Shown: positions 17,715-30,149, numbered from the stretch's first letter. The stretch: 64,000 nt of DNA from Salvia splendens (GCF_004379255.2 NC_056040.1:30160852-30224851), one strand, 5' to 3'. The notes: a model not told the origin generated them from the sequence alone. Translations and numbers: made by a program.

Positions 17715-20700
17715 TGTAACATCCCAAAATTTTGTGACTTTTATTTAATAAGTTGATTTGGAATTTCAATTATGAAACTTTCGTTTCTATGTGATTAAGT
17801 GTTTTGCGTGAAATAAATTTTCGTGGTTAATGTGGAATGATGAGCTTGATGTTTTATATTTTCCAATGTGGGGAAATAATTAATAGGATCATGCATTTAT
17901 ATTTTTCGAGCCAATTCATTGGAATTTTCGGTCCTTCCTAATTATTGAAATAGTATTTCATTTCTTGGATTTAATTAATTGTTTTGGGATACTTATCCAA
18001 ATTAAATCCAAACCAAATGACCCCTAAATGGTACTACATGGAATTCGAACTCCATTTTTATTTTCCTTGGGAGTTTTCGAAAATCTCCTATAGGAGAAAG
18101 AATTATTTTCATTTGATTTAATTGGTGCTTTATTGACTCTCTTCCTTTGAATTTAATCCAATTAAATCATGTTATAATTTATTTCTTCACCTAAAATAAA
18201 TAGAGAGTTGGGACATTCCTTGGTTAGCAATTTTCGGCCCCTCCACTAAATTTTGGAGGATATTTTATTTGTTTCCTAATTTGTGGAATCCCTTTTTGTT
18301 CAAATAAATTCCTATGTCTAATTAATTGGGGATGTGAATATTTTTCTCCTACTTTTCTTCCATATCACACGCCCCCTATGCAATATTTTCCTTGTGGGAA
18401 TTTAATTAATTGTTGCCTATTTTATGGGAGCCTTTTTCCTATAAATAAATTGCCTAATTTAAATCCTATTCTTTTAATTGGGGATTTAAATAATTTCCTT
18501 GTGCAATTCCTTATGGAAATTTTCGCCCCCCACCATTATTTTCATACTTGGAGATTTAATTTATTTTGTTCCCTTGTTTATGAAATATTCACTTTTATTT
18601 CCTAAGTTGTGAATATATTCTCTCCAAGTAAATACCAAATAAATTCCTTGCTATTCCTACATGGAATTTTCAAAAATTTCCTCCCCTTCCCACATGCTTA
18701 TTTTATTCTTTTAATTGTGGGATTTATTTAATTGTATTTTTCCCCACAATTAATTAATTAATTGATTTTAAACCTAACCCTAATCCTATAAAAACACCTA
18801 AACTAAACCCTAGCCCCCACTCTCCCTCAATTTTCGTGCCTCCCTCCCCCCTCTCCACATTCTCTCCAAAAAACTTCTTCCACCATTGTTTCTTGCATCA
18901 ATTGAAGTTTATTTTCAAGAATCTCCGACGAATCACCTCGTTTCTTGGTTCTACCGATTCGTTTTATCAAAGAAGGTATATTGGCTTCACTTTTCCTCAT
19001 TCTTTTCATTTGAACCATGTTCTTGAATCCTACATGCATGTAGTGGGTGTAGGAATCGTAGATCGCAAGTTTAATCGGGGGGGGGGGGGAAAGTGAGTTT
19101 GCTTGAAAACCTTGATAAATATGCGTTTCAATTGAATTGTGTGAAGTTTGATTGGAATCTTTGGTGAATGATGTGAGTTTATGTGCAACATGTTTAAGAG
19201 AGTCTTATCAAGCATGATTGTGTGTTATAAGCATGAGAATTGGTGTTTGGATGATTGAGAAGGAAACCCTAATTTAGAAATTGTGTATCTGTTATCTGTG
19301 ATGTTCGACCAGTAGCTTCTGATGAGAAATTTACCTATCAAACGGCCGAATTTGGATATGAAAATTTTAATGAGTAAACTTCAAGGTGTTACCTGTGTCC
19401 CGTGTGAATTTCAGCCCTTTTTATCAAAAAATGAATTTTTAATAAATTTTTGAAGTTGACTGCGCAAATCTGTCAGAAACTCGTGTTCTCGCCAAGAATG
19501 TTTCGTTTTCTGTTTGACTGACCAAATGACCTCCGATTGATGTGATTCTTGAATTAGATGAAAATTTGAAGTGTCTTCTGAGTCGTGTTAAATTTTCAGC
19601 CGTTTTGGGCATTGGATGAATTTATGGTAAATTTTTCAAATGAACTGCGCAGTGCTGTCAGAAATTGTATGTTCCGACTAGAGAGTTTAATACGTGATAT
19701 GACTGACTAAATGACGTGATTTCGGTGTGAAAATTTTCATGGATGAACTTGAATGTGTCCTCTGTATTGTGACCAAAATTTAGCTTCATATAAGGTCGGG
19801 TGAATTTATAGTGATTTTTACAAAACGGTCGCGCAGTTCTGCCAGTTTTATGCCTTGATAAAATGACACTTATTTTCAAGTTTAAAAGTATTATATGATG
19901 CATGTATGTCCAAGGGTGTTTAATGATGTGATCACGTGAGATACGTTGAAATATATTATGGTGTGTTTTTCCATCTTTGTGACGAACCTTGGGTTGGGTA
20001 AATTGAGAAAAACGATGAGAGAGAAACGATAGGACATGCATGGTAATATGATTCTGTGGAAGGCTGACTTGTGTTGTCGTTGACAAGGGTGATTGTATTC
20101 GTGAACTCGAGGAACGAGAGTTGCCATAAGTTGGATTGTGAATTGTTAAGCGAACGAGGTAGGCTTTCTTTTCAAACCTCTTTATTTTTCCGAAAATATG
20201 ATGTGGTGTTATAAGGGTGGTTTAAAGTGTTATGTCATGCCGTGATTGCTTTGATGTTGAGATTGTTACCTGATGCCTAGTTCGTTTGAGCTTGCTCCGT
20301 TAGGCTATAGGGCTATGTTGAGATTGTGCTTGATGCCTAGTTTGTGTGTTCGCTCCATTAGGCTATAGGGCTATGATAAACGAATTCGGGTCTGAGTAGG
20401 GCCGCAAACCCTATCAGGCTGTTTACACAGAGGGGATCGTGAGCCGTCCTTGCTAGTCGGCCGGTCTCGTGGGCGAATAGTGTCGCCACACTTTCGTCGC
20501 ACTATGGTAAGAGGATGTGATTGATTGATTGATGTGGAAAATGAGGAGATAAATTGTCTGGCCAGACTATGAAAATGTTTTTGTGTTCTCGTGATATTTC
20601 TTACTATATAAAACTCGAGATCACTGGTATGGATGACATAACTTATTAAAATGTTTTCGGCATGAGCCCATTGAGTACAACAAGTACTCAGCCCTGCATA

Positions 20701-21194
20701 TTATTTTCTTATGTGCAGGTTGAGCAGGATGTTGCGGAGGATGTTGAGCTAGCCTTAGGATGCGTCGTGTCTTCATACATATGCGTGATCCTTGACTCTC
20801 CCTTTGAACCTTATTTCCGCTGCTAGGTTTTGAATCATGTTTCAATACTTAAATCTTTTCGTACTATGTTGAGCATGTTTTGGTCACGTTAGGTTTTAAA
20901 CGTCTATTTACATTATTGTCTGGAAATGATGTCTTTCACGTGAGTTAGACTACATGTTTTTCTTAGAAGTTGATTGGGTCTCAAATAACTATTTTTCTCC
21001 GTTGTTTCTTTTAAAAATGTTTATCATATGTTGTTTTATTTAATAGCAAAGTTATAATTTTAAGTTTCTTTAAAACAAAAAGAAAATTTTTCTTCATCCT
21101 TTAAGTTAATTAAGTTTTCAATAGAAATCTACCCTTTACATGTTGTATCACGATCGCCGCGTTTGTAGCAACCCTAGTATGGGCGGTCGTGACA
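17715..21194 (+). repeat. Solo LTR, 3480 bp, with perfect 5-bp duplication
   Basis: Starts TGTAACATCCCAAAATTTTG and ends GGGCGGTCGTGACA, with GCTTA at 17710-17714 and again at 21195-21199. No primer site, polypurine tract or coding region is found inside; this is the product of LTR-LTR recombination. The very long LTR with TGTAACATCCC...CGTGACA ends fits Tekay/Del-type chromoviruses (inference). It sits inside the Athila-like element. Repeated blocks ('GATGCCTAGTTyGT...TAGGCTATAGGGCTATG' near 20270-20380) and a G-run at 19078-19089 are internal features. Short open frames within it are not genes. Confidence 0.88.
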
Positions 21195-21199
21195 GCTTA

Positions 21200-23430
21200 T
21201 TAGTGCATTTTCATTACTAGCTCGTTGATCACATTAAAGTACATGCGCTCACAAGTGTTTAGAAGTGTGTTTATCACTCACTCTCAAAGTGTATAAGGTA
21301 AAGAATATATGCTCTCAGATCATGCAACATGCAAAGTTTACCATAGGCTTGCTCGATGTCTAATCCCTCCTCTACTTTATGTGATTAAAATAAAAAATCC
21401 GAAAGGTCTTTATTTTCGGTTATAATGTAGGCTCTTTGGTAAGGTGAGGAAATATGGCTAAAAAGTGACTAATCCCAAACATAGCAAAAGTGATCAATTT
21501 CTACTACATCAAACATAGCACCGCACCAACAATTCGAATCTCAGTAAATTCTAGACTTTGTCTAAATTTCTTCTCACTTCCCAAATTCCTTTGATTTTTT
21601 TTTCTTTTGTACATTTTTTTTTCTTTCTATGCACAACCAATTATCTCATTCAAACCACAGATGTCTATGCACTTTTCACAACTAAGCACACTACTTTTCT
21701 TTCTACCCTATCTCTCCAACTCTTTTCACAAAATATAAACTAAAATTCACCAAGAGTGTATGGATATTCCCTTTTATTTAGCATCAAAAGAAAAAGGCTT
21801 TAAAGGCTCAAAGTGGCTAGCTAGGGAAAAATATTTTGAATAAGGTCATAAATTTGGATATATAAAGTAGCTAAGAATGATGGCCTAACGTCCTCTTTTA
21901 TAATTTAAACACTATGTAAACTTAGGCAGACTAGGAGCAAGTTCTAGAAACAAATACATGAATGCAGATAAATCACACAAGAAATAAATTTATGGCTCAA
22001 GTCTTACAAGGTATGAGCATGATTTAAGGCCAACAAGCAATTCATTATTTATGCACCTTTTCACTAAACCTTCAAATCAATGCATCAAGTCAACTCAACC
22101 AACACATAAACGAAATTTTTATCATAGGCAACTCGGTCTGATGTTCCTAAACATGAGTATTTCTAAATTTTCTATGTTATGCTCATGACAAGATTCACCT
22201 CGGGTTTATTTAAAAAAAACAAATAAAAACAAACAAAAACAACTAAACTCACGGTCCACCACTTCATCCCCCCAAACTTATTCAAAACTACGTTAAGAAT
22301 AAGTTTGAAAAGTCGGTGGAGATGTGAGTAAACTAAGAAAACAAATCAAACTAAATAAAAAAGATACCAATGTTGGGTTGCCTCCCAACAAGCGCTTGGT
22401 TACCGACTTTAGCTTGACGTTCTTTGAGGCTCATAAAATATCCCCCATTCTCGGGATTTTCTTTGGGATGCCTTATGTACCTACAATTTCGCAATGTGAG
22501 CATAGAATAAAGAAAATTATAGTAGAGTACAATGCATAACATGTGGCAATCCCCTAAACTTTAATCATATCAAGGCATAAAATATGCAAATCAAATTATC
22601 TACCTTAACATGACCATTTTTCATCCTCCGTAATCTTCTCTATCCCCCAATTAACTGCAAAAATTTCAACAATAGACTAAGATCAAGCAAAAAATTTAAG
22701 CTCTAGAAATATACACAATTCATGCAAGATAAAATAGCCTCGCAATGCTATGAACATGAACTATGTGGCAATCCCCTAAACTTTAATCATATCAAGGCAT
22801 AAAATATGCAAATCAAATTATCTACCTTAACATGACCATTTTTCATCCTCCGTAATCTTCTCTATCCCCCAATTAACTGCAAAAATTTCAACAATAGACT
22901 AAGATCAAGCAAAAAATTTAAGCTCTAGAAATATACACAATTCATGCAAGATAAAATAGCCTCGCAATGCTATGAACATGAACTATGTGTATCAACAATC
23001 AAATCAAAGTGATATTCAATTTTCATCCAACAAGATCAACATACTCATGCACACCCAACAATAATTAATTCCAAAAATCCAAGACTCACAAATTCATCAT
23101 CCTCCATCGAACTGCAATCCAAACTTCCAATATATAAATTAACAACAAGGCCATTCAAGGAAAAAATTCAAAATCAAAGCTCAGAAATTAAAAGAAGAAC
23201 ATACCTTGGTTGGTTGAAAGTTGAGCATAAGAATGAGTGGAATCCAAAAAATGTGATTAAGTGGTGTGAATTTGGAGTATGTGTGTGTGAATTGTGTGGA
23301 GAAAATAAAATATAAAGAGGGGAAGGAGGTTTTTTTTTTAAGTTTTTTAGGAAAAAAAGAAAATCAGAAGTAAAAGAATAAAAAGCAAAAAAAAAAAGAA
23401 AAGTTAAAAGAAAGGATTTTTTAGACAAAA
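21200..23430 (-). mobile_element. 3' internal region of the Athila-like element, noncoding
   Basis: Continues the element interrupted by the solo LTR. A second minus-strand purine tract (AAGTTTGGGGGGAT) is at about 22271. A minus-strand frame at 22351-22542 (LKERQAKVGNQALVGRQP) resembles the text that follows pol in such elements. No env-like or pol domain is recognised. The right end is lost at the MULE-like sequence near 23430. Confidence 0.55.
22541..22984. repeat. Perfect tandem duplication, two 222-bp copies
   Basis: Copy 1 is 22541-22762 and copy 2 is 22763-22984; by eye they are identical. Both begin ATGTGGCAATCCCCTAAAC and end TATGAACATGAACT. Identity in otherwise old repeat DNA implies a recent event, or an assembly artefact. 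Confidence 0.9.
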
Positions 23431-23772
23431 GACCCAAAATGGTCCCTAACATTTGGGGTTTTTTTGATTTTGGTCCAAAACATTATCTTTTGGATTATTC
23501 GGTCCCTCACATTTGAAATCGGACCACATTTAGTCCTAAATTGACGGAATGGTTAAAATTGATGGAATGTTCGAGTCAACGCGATTTTAATCAATTTTGA
23601 CCAGATTAACATTTTAAAAAATTCAATTTTTTTTTTCAGACATTGAAATAAATGCAAATTTGGTTAAATTGATTTAATAAAATAAATATTAAGCTCTGTT
23701 CTCTCTAAATTCGCTTCTTCGTTTCCATTCTCTCTCTCATTTCCATTCATCTTCGTCGGATGCAGGCAATAA

Positions 23773-24204
23773 ATGCGAGAAGCCCTAGTTCTCGGAAGAA
23801 CATCAAGTAACCCCAATTCCCCAATCATGGACCGTTCGAACCACATCAGAGAGACCGGTGAGAGTGGCGGTGGACGTGACCTCCGATTCCGGTACGAATT
23901 TTGCCATTGCAAGAATCGGGCTTCGCTGAGAATCGTCAACACCCATGGAAAACCAACAAGGGGGAAGCTATACTTTGTTTGTGAGAGAAAAGATTGCCGT
24001 TTTTTCAAGTGGTGTGAGCCAATCGACGAAGACGACGCCGTGACATCTGCAATGCCGCTGCCGGAGACCGAAAGTGAGAGTTTCGGTTTTATTTTGTCAT
24101 CAATCGAGGAGAATAATAGGGCAATAGAGAAATTACGTAGTGTTGTGATGTATGGATTTTGTTTATTTGTTGTTGTGTTTGTTTGTATATTAGGGTTCAA
24201 GTAA
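23773..24204 (+). CDS. GRF-type zinc-finger protein with a C-terminal membrane segment
   Basis: 143 codons without an intron. A GRF finger lies at about residues 41-81: C44-H-C46, then C70 and C75, followed by FFKWC. The C-terminus (about 124-142) is one hydrophobic segment, so a tail-anchored protein is possible. An in-frame Met at 23827 is a second start candidate nearer the finger. The GRF finger is a nucleic-acid-binding fold in other proteins; in plants small GRF proteins of this plan are common beside MULE sequences. Here the gene converges with a MULE transposase, so it is likely transposon cargo rather than a host gene. Its frame is intact although the transposase is broken. Confidence 0.7.
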   Translation: MREALVLGRTSSNPNSPIMDRSNHIRETGESGGGRDLRFRYEFCHCKNRASLRIVNTHGKPTRGKLYFVCERKDCRFFKWCEPIDEDDAVTSAMPLPETESESFGFILSSIEENNRAIEKLRSVVMYGFCLFVVVFVCILGFK

Positions 24205-25274
24205 TGAAATTCAGTTTCCAATGGTGAATCAAATCTGGAATCTTAACCAAATTTCATTTCTTGGTGTATGTTGTACTCCATAATGGTATGAATTGCACTC
24301 CAAAATTGCGTTTAATTGCGTTTCTTGGTGTTTGAAGGGTAAGAATATATGCAACTCTATGCATATGTTCTTGTTGGCTGTTACTGGAAGTTTAGTGGCA
24401 TGGACTGATCTACACCTTCTTATCATGATTTTAGAGTTGCCATGAATTACATATACATTGTTTTCAAAATGTGAGTATAGCATAGTTTGGTGCTCTCGGG
24501 TAAGGAGTTGTATTTAGGGGCTTATAGGCTGGATTTGGTGCTCTCGGGTGAGGAGTTGTATGCTCTAAGAGTGCAAAAAATGTTAAGTACCAAATCTAAG
24601 CATTTTAGATGGACCAAAAAATGTTAAGGACTACATCTCGGGTGAGGAGTTGTATGATTGAAGAGTGAAAAAAAATGTATTCAAAATGTTAAGGACCAAA
24701 TTGGCAATGTAATCTTATGTAAATATGCTGCATAAGATTGGGATATAATAAGTATATTCACAATGAATTAGCAATTCAGAATGAAATTTTAAGATTGGGT
24801 TATAACAAATATCAACATACAATTCATTTCCCTTGCAATCTGTCCATATTCAACATACATTACCCAAAATGAGAACCACCAAAAGCAACCACAAGTTTAT
24901 AAAGTGAAACCACCATAACCTACAACAAGTAGGCACTAAACCTGTACAATGGGCACTGCCCAAACCAAAATCAACCAAATCAGCCAAAATCTAACTTTTT
25001 CAGGTGGTAACACAAGAGTTTTGAGGGGGTAATACAATTCTGGTTGTTACAAAAACACATTAGCATAGTTTCAGTTCTTCTTCACAATTGATGAAGCAGC
25101 ATGGGTGTCACCCGCGGCCGCGGAGGGCTGATCCACAAACATATCGGCAACAGCAGTTGGCAGCGTAGCCTATTGTGACTGGGTTGATGACACAAAGTGC
25201 ATTTTTGTACTGCTTCACCTCGCTGCCGCTTCTTCCCTACAAAACAGTGTGTTAACAACCAATATTAGTAAGGT
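24205..25274. other. MULE interior between the convergent GRF and transposase genes
   Basis: No coding region is supported over most of it. 24480-24660 holds direct repeats (CTCGGGTGAGGAGTTGTATG) and several AATGTTAAGGACCAA blocks. 25060-25240 on the minus strand is probably the transposase tail and 3' untranslated region. Confidence 0.45.
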
Positions 25275-26300
25275 TTATGTATTTTTAGGGTTTATAACAT
25301 GGAAGACAATTATACCTTTTGCGCGTTTTGGGCTGTTCGGAGCAGCTGGCTCAAGTTGGGGACATTTTCTTTTGTTGTGACTGACAACTCCACAAAGCCG
25401 ACATTTGTAATCCATCATCAACCCTTTCCGTGACATCTTTTGGCCTCCATTAATGTCATCTCTAACTTGCACTATACGGGCTGCCCGAGCCTTCTCTTTT
25501 GTCATTTCTCGAGCCTCTTGTACGCTCTTTTGTCTAGCTCCCTTCGGACGTCAGGGCAGCTTGGTCAGCTCGGGTGGAATAACATTCGGGTGGGCCGTCT
25601 TTGTCCATAGTTGCGGTCCTTGGACTGGATAGATGATGGCTCCATACACCATTTCGAAGGTTTCCTTGGAGTAGCACTTTGCGACAAAGTCGTCAACATT
25701 CTCCGAAGTCATCTCAATCGCTGCAATGGCATGTTGACACGGTAATCCAGTCAACATCCAGCGCCTGCAGCTACAAGTGCGGTCTCGTAGGTCGACAACA
25801 AATTGGTCATTCCACTTTGTATTGACTTGATAAATGCACTCCCCGGCCTCTTTCACCATGCATTCTCCAATCTCCTCCTTCGTCTTCTCAAGCTTCTTTC
25901 TGATTTTTGGGCCAAAAGCATCCTCCAACCTTGCCCCCATCTTCCTCCTTGTGGTAAACCTATCCATGAGATACATCCTAATATACTCGAGCATCCCATA
26001 CAACGGCTTCTCCCGAGCAAATAGTAAGACCTTGTTGTAACATTCAGAAATGTTATTAACAAGGATGTCACATTTTGCTTCAAACCCAAAGAAGGCTCGA
26101 CTCCAATTCTCCTTCGTTGTGTGATCTTCCAACCACTTGTATGCTTGCTCATTCTCTTCCTTCAATTCATTCATCGCCTTCTCGAAGCCATGAATATTAG
26201 TTGCTCGAGCTGCCTCCCAAATCAAGTCCTTCAAAATAATTGAAGGAAACGATTTCTTAAAATTGTTGTGCATAGGCCAAACACATTCTCCAAGTTCCAT
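25275..26300 (-). pseudogene. MULE transposase C-terminal half, truncated and with a stop
   Basis: The minus-strand frame from 26300 to 25551 includes the end of the transposase core (SRAFFGFEAKCDILVNNISE) and a SWIM zinc finger (CSCRRWMLTGLPCQHA). The same frame continues after a TGA stop at 25551-25553 to a zinc knuckle (CRLCGVVSHNKRKC) at about 25400. The catalytic N-terminal half is missing: at ~26300 the frame joins text copied from a gypsy reverse transcriptase. It cannot be functional. Confidence 0.85.
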
Positions 26301-26543
26301 CCTTCTTGATGAATCATGTGCTTCGTCCTTTCATCGCTAGATGACGTTCCCGTTATTCTTGATGAATCATGTTTTTCTTAAAACATAATTTTAGAAAAAC
26401 AATTAGAGCCACATAGATCCTCAAGCACGTCATCTAGCCTAGGTAGAGGGTGTCTATACTTGATAGTGATCTTATTGATGGCCCTACAATCCACACACAT
26501 TCTCCAAGTTCCATCCTTCTTAGGCACCAAAATAACGGGAACG
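26281..26543. other. Rearrangement junction with templated filler DNA
   Basis: A perfect 27-bp direct repeat occurs at 26281-26307 and 26495-26521. A 17-bp direct repeat TTCTTGATGAATCATGT is at 26303-26319 and 26356-26372. 26336-26347 is the reverse complement of 26427-26438 (12 bp), and 26345-26357 is the reverse complement of 26531-26543 (13 bp). The ~70 bp between the MULE and gypsy pieces is thus a patchwork of short copies from within 200 bp, in both orientations. Confidence 0.8.
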
Positions 26544-27845
26544 GCACAAGGTGAAAGAGATTCTCGGATCAAACCTTTGGTAACGAGTCCCTCGACTTGC
26601 CTTTGAAGCTCTTGAGTTCCTTTGGGTTTGCCTTGTATGTTTCCCGGTTGGGAAGAGAGGACACCGAAACGAAATCAATTTGGTGCTCAATCCCTCTCAT
26701 GGGTGGGAGCTCGTTAGGAAGCTCATCCGGAAAGACATCCTTAAAACCATGCAAAACACTTTCAATCACCAAAGGACAAGGGTTAGTGTTAGCATTTAAA
26801 CATAAATCATTCCGGACCATGAGGAGAATGGTTGAACGACTTTTTAGTGCCCACCCAAGGTCGGAAGACCTAGTTAACAAGAAACCTTTTCCCTCCCTTG
26901 CTTGTGGTTTTTCTCGTTTCGATACTTTATTTTTGCTCTCACCACCCCCACTCTCGCTTGGGTTTTTTAGCTCATCCTCTCTCACTAGCATTTTCTCTCT
27001 ATCCCTTTCCCTTTCCCTTTGTAGATATTGGTGTGCCTCAAAAACATCCCTAGGCAAAAGGGGCTTCAACCTAACCTTCAAGCCATTCACCATGTAGAAA
27101 TATTCATTAGTGAAACCATTCTTGTACACCCTTCTATCAAACTCGCAAGGCCTTCCCAACAACACATGACAAGCCGTCATTGGAATAATATCACACATCA
27201 CCTCATTCTCAAAGACGTCATTCTTCAAGGGAAATAAGCATTGAGCCTTCACCTTTAGCTCCACGGACTCCCCTAGCCATTGAAGCTTGTAAGGATTGGG
27301 ATGTTTGTTGACCTTCAACCCCAACTTGGCCACCAATTGTTCACTTACCACATTAGCACAACTACCCCCATCAATGATCACTAAACAAATTTTATTTCGT
27401 ACCTTGCAATTCATATGGAAGATGTTGCACCTTTGATCATTATGCTCCTCAAGATCGGGTTGTACATTGAGCATCCTTAGCATCACTAGTGCCTTCAACC
27501 CCTCATCCTCTTCTTCTCCACTAGAATATCACACACGAGGCACACTCGCCTCCTTGCCTTCTATCACCCTTCCTTCTCATCCTCACTATGCACGCTACCA
27601 TCTTGCCCAATAACCATCACTCTTTGGTTTGGGCCCTCACGCGCATAGTGACCATAACCCTTACACTTGAAACATTGAACCTTGCTAATTTCCGTTGAAG
27701 GAGGATTTTTGGTAGCTTGTGGACTTGGGTTCGGCGATGCCTTGTATGGTGCTTTGCCTTGAGTAATAGGCGAGCTCTCCATCTTCTTGGGAGGGGTACT
27801 CCACTTGTTTTCTCCCATCCCGGTTTGACTAGAGGCCACCCTTGC
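26378..27845 (-). pseudogene. Ty3/gypsy chromovirus-like gag zinc knuckle, protease and RT start
   Basis: Read leftward from 27845: a zinc-knuckle region (CFKCKGYGHYAREG; the final Cys is changed to Gly), then at 27498-26569 a retropepsin-like region (IDGGSCANVV, ending in LLGRP), a linker and DVFPDELP before RT. At 26572-26378 the RT start has [18 protein letters not shown]. Frame breaks lie between 27498 and 27564 and near 26570. RT is cut at ~26380 by the filler junction. Motifs suit a Reina/CRM-like chromovirus. It probably belongs with the gag fragment at 31588-32097, the two being split by the Athila-like insertion. Confidence 0.8.
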
Positions 27846-30149
27846 CTTGCTTTATCACACATCATAACCATGCTATAGTCATCTTGTTTCTTTGCTCTCC
27901 TTGCCTCTTCATCTTTTAGCATTGCACTCTCGATGTAGTAAGTTGACTTTCCTCCATGGTCACTTATTGTGATTTCTCCTCTACCTACACCAATAAGAGC
28001 TTTGCATGTGGCTAGAAAGTTTCTGCCTAAGAGTAGAGGAACTTGTTTATCAACTTTCATGTCTAGAACAAAGAAATCGGCAGGGAATATAAAATTTTCA
28101 ACCTTTACCAATACGTCCTCGATCACCCATACCGCATTTGTTGCAGTATTGTCGGCTATCCTTAAGCAAACATATGTGGATTTGAGTGGCCCAATGTTGA
28201 GCTTCTCGTAGTATTCCAATGGCATTATGTTGACGCTAGCTCCAAGATCACAAAGAGCCTTGTCTACCTTACCATTCCCAATGGAACAACGAATGATGAA
28301 TTGTCCAAGATCCCTCTACTTGACAGTCCTTTGCTTCTGGATGATTTCACTACAGTGAAGAGGTAGCTTTAGATCAGATTTCTGAAGCTTTTGCTTCTTC
28401 ATCACCGCCTCTCTCAAGAGCTTGGCTTACCTAGGTATTTCCTGCAGTTCATCAACAAGAGGGAGGTTAGTATGACATTTACAGAACATATTAAAGAACT
28501 GTCGAAATTGCTCTTCAAGTGTGAACTTCTTTTTGGGTTGGAAGGGCAGGATGATTCTATTGTGTCGCACAAGTTGATCAGGCGTTGACTCTTTCTCAGC
28601 GGTCGACTAACTTTGCTCCAGCTGCCCGCTGGGCTGCGCACAACCATCGGATTTCGTGCCCGAGGTACTGGCTTCTGACAATGACTTCTTTGCATCCCAA
28701 TTTTGGTTGATGTTGGCAGCCTTGGCAGCAACCTTAGCTTTCTCCTCCTCCGTCTTCTTCTGAACATGATCCATTTGCATCTTAATGGTAGACACAGTGG
28801 ATGCAACAGTGTTTAACCCAATTTCGAGCTTATTCAATCTTTCCTCTACAAATCCAATCTTGGCCTCGTTGTTTTTCCATCCTCAAGCATTACCTCCAAG
28901 ATCTTTTGGATGCCGACCTCAAATTTGTCTTCCTTGGTAAGTGGCTCCACTCCTTTCTCTTTGCTTACATTGAACCCGACGGAAGATTGGAAAAAATTAT
29001 GATTATTAGCATGTGATACATTTGGATGTGGGTGATTTCCATTATTAAAACTACCACCCCCCTGACTAGGACGATCATTATTATTATAAAGCCTGTAGGG
29101 ATCACCCCGATTTTAGACATATTTGACATCTTTGATGCCATTCCTTTCTTTGCTTGGAGCTTCTAATTTTTCAAGTCTTGCTCTGATGGATGCCAATTCC
29201 TGAGATGTTTCATTCCCACATGGTCTCTTCACTGCATCTACCCTCTCGGTTTTATGCTTTTCCTTGGACCAACCCCGACTGTTGGTGGCTAATTCCTCTA
29301 TCACCTCCATAGCGGCAACTCCTCCTTTCCTCAAGAATCCCCCATTCGCCCCTGAATCCAACAAACTAGAAATTTTTTCGTTAAACCCATTATAAAGGAT
29401 TCCTACCTGATGGTCGATTCCGAAACCATGGTTTGGGCATTTGCGAAGAAGAGCTTTGAAACGCGCGAGAGCTTCAATAGAGGTTCATCGTATCCTTGCA
29501 CGAATTGAAAGATCTCACACTTCAGCTTTAGGATGGTGCCAGACGGGTAGTACTTGTCGAGGAAGAGTACCACTAAATCCTTCCAATTGGTGGTTTTATC
29601 TGCAGGTAGACAATCATACCATTCTTTAGCAGCATCAGTTAAGGAAAAAGGGAAAAAGTCTTACCCTCACAATATCATCATCAACATCGTTGATCTTGGT
29701 TGTATTAGCTATTTCCACGAACTTGGTGAGATGTTGATTTGCGTCCTCAGTGTCTCTTCCTGCGAAGGCATTTTGTTCAACCCTATTGATTAAGGGTATC
29801 CCCAACTTGAAGTTATTGGCATCTATCTGCGGACCTGCAGGAATGTCCACAATGTTACCATGACTAAACATATTCATAACTGTAACTACCTCCCTTGCAC
29901 GTTTTTCTTTTTCAGCCTTTGCCCAAGCTCTCTCTGCTCGCATCTCTTCCACCTCCTTTCGGAGAGCGACAATAAGATCATGGTTGGTAGGTTCCCCCAT
30001 CTTGTTTCCACCACAATTTGTTTCTCAAAACGTGCAAGTATCTGCAGAAACTACTAAAAATAAAAACGAAAATGAAAAAAAATGAAAGCAGTAAAATCCA
30101 AAGTAGCAAAATAATCCTTTGGAAGATATAAATCACAAAGTGAATGTGT
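27846..30149 (-). pseudogene. Athila-like gag and protease, broken, truncated in pol
   Basis: On the minus strand from about 30000: gag start MGEPTNHDLIVALRKEVEEM and the conserved core (NAFAGRDTEDANQHLTKFVE, then DDDIVRVRLFPF). More gag blocks follow with frame changes at 29640-29400, 29364-29113 and 28837-28414. The protease region at 28225-27850 has MPLEYYEKLNIG, VEDVLVKVENFIFPADF and VPLLLGRNFLAT. After MVMMCDKA the text switches at ~27846 to the chromovirus gag, so RT, integrase and the second LTR of this element are deleted. Confidence 0.8.

Larger units (their letters stand above)
23430..26300. mobile_element. MULE-type transposon fragment carrying a GRF zinc-finger gene
   Basis: The left terminus near 23430 has a repeated GGTCC block (ATGGTCCCTAACATTTGG, then TTTTGGTCCAAAACATTATC, then CGGTCCCTCACATTTG). 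Complementary blocks (ATGTTAAGGACCAAATTGG and relatives) lie at about 24580-24710. A GRF gene is on the plus strand and a MULE transposase C-terminus on the minus strand, convergent. Two readings are possible: one MULE with an internal repeat, or a small GRF-bearing element (23430-24710) beside a separate truncated MULE. The transposase N-terminus is lost at the 26281-26307 junction. Confidence 0.6.

Noticed and set aside
18378..20127. Several short frames in the 3.48-kb solo LTR
   Set aside because: LTR sequence with defined ends and target duplication explains the region; none shows a domain.
24229..24483. 84-codon minus-strand frame beside the GRF gene
   Set aside because: No domain and no splice context; it lies in the 3' flank of the GRF gene.
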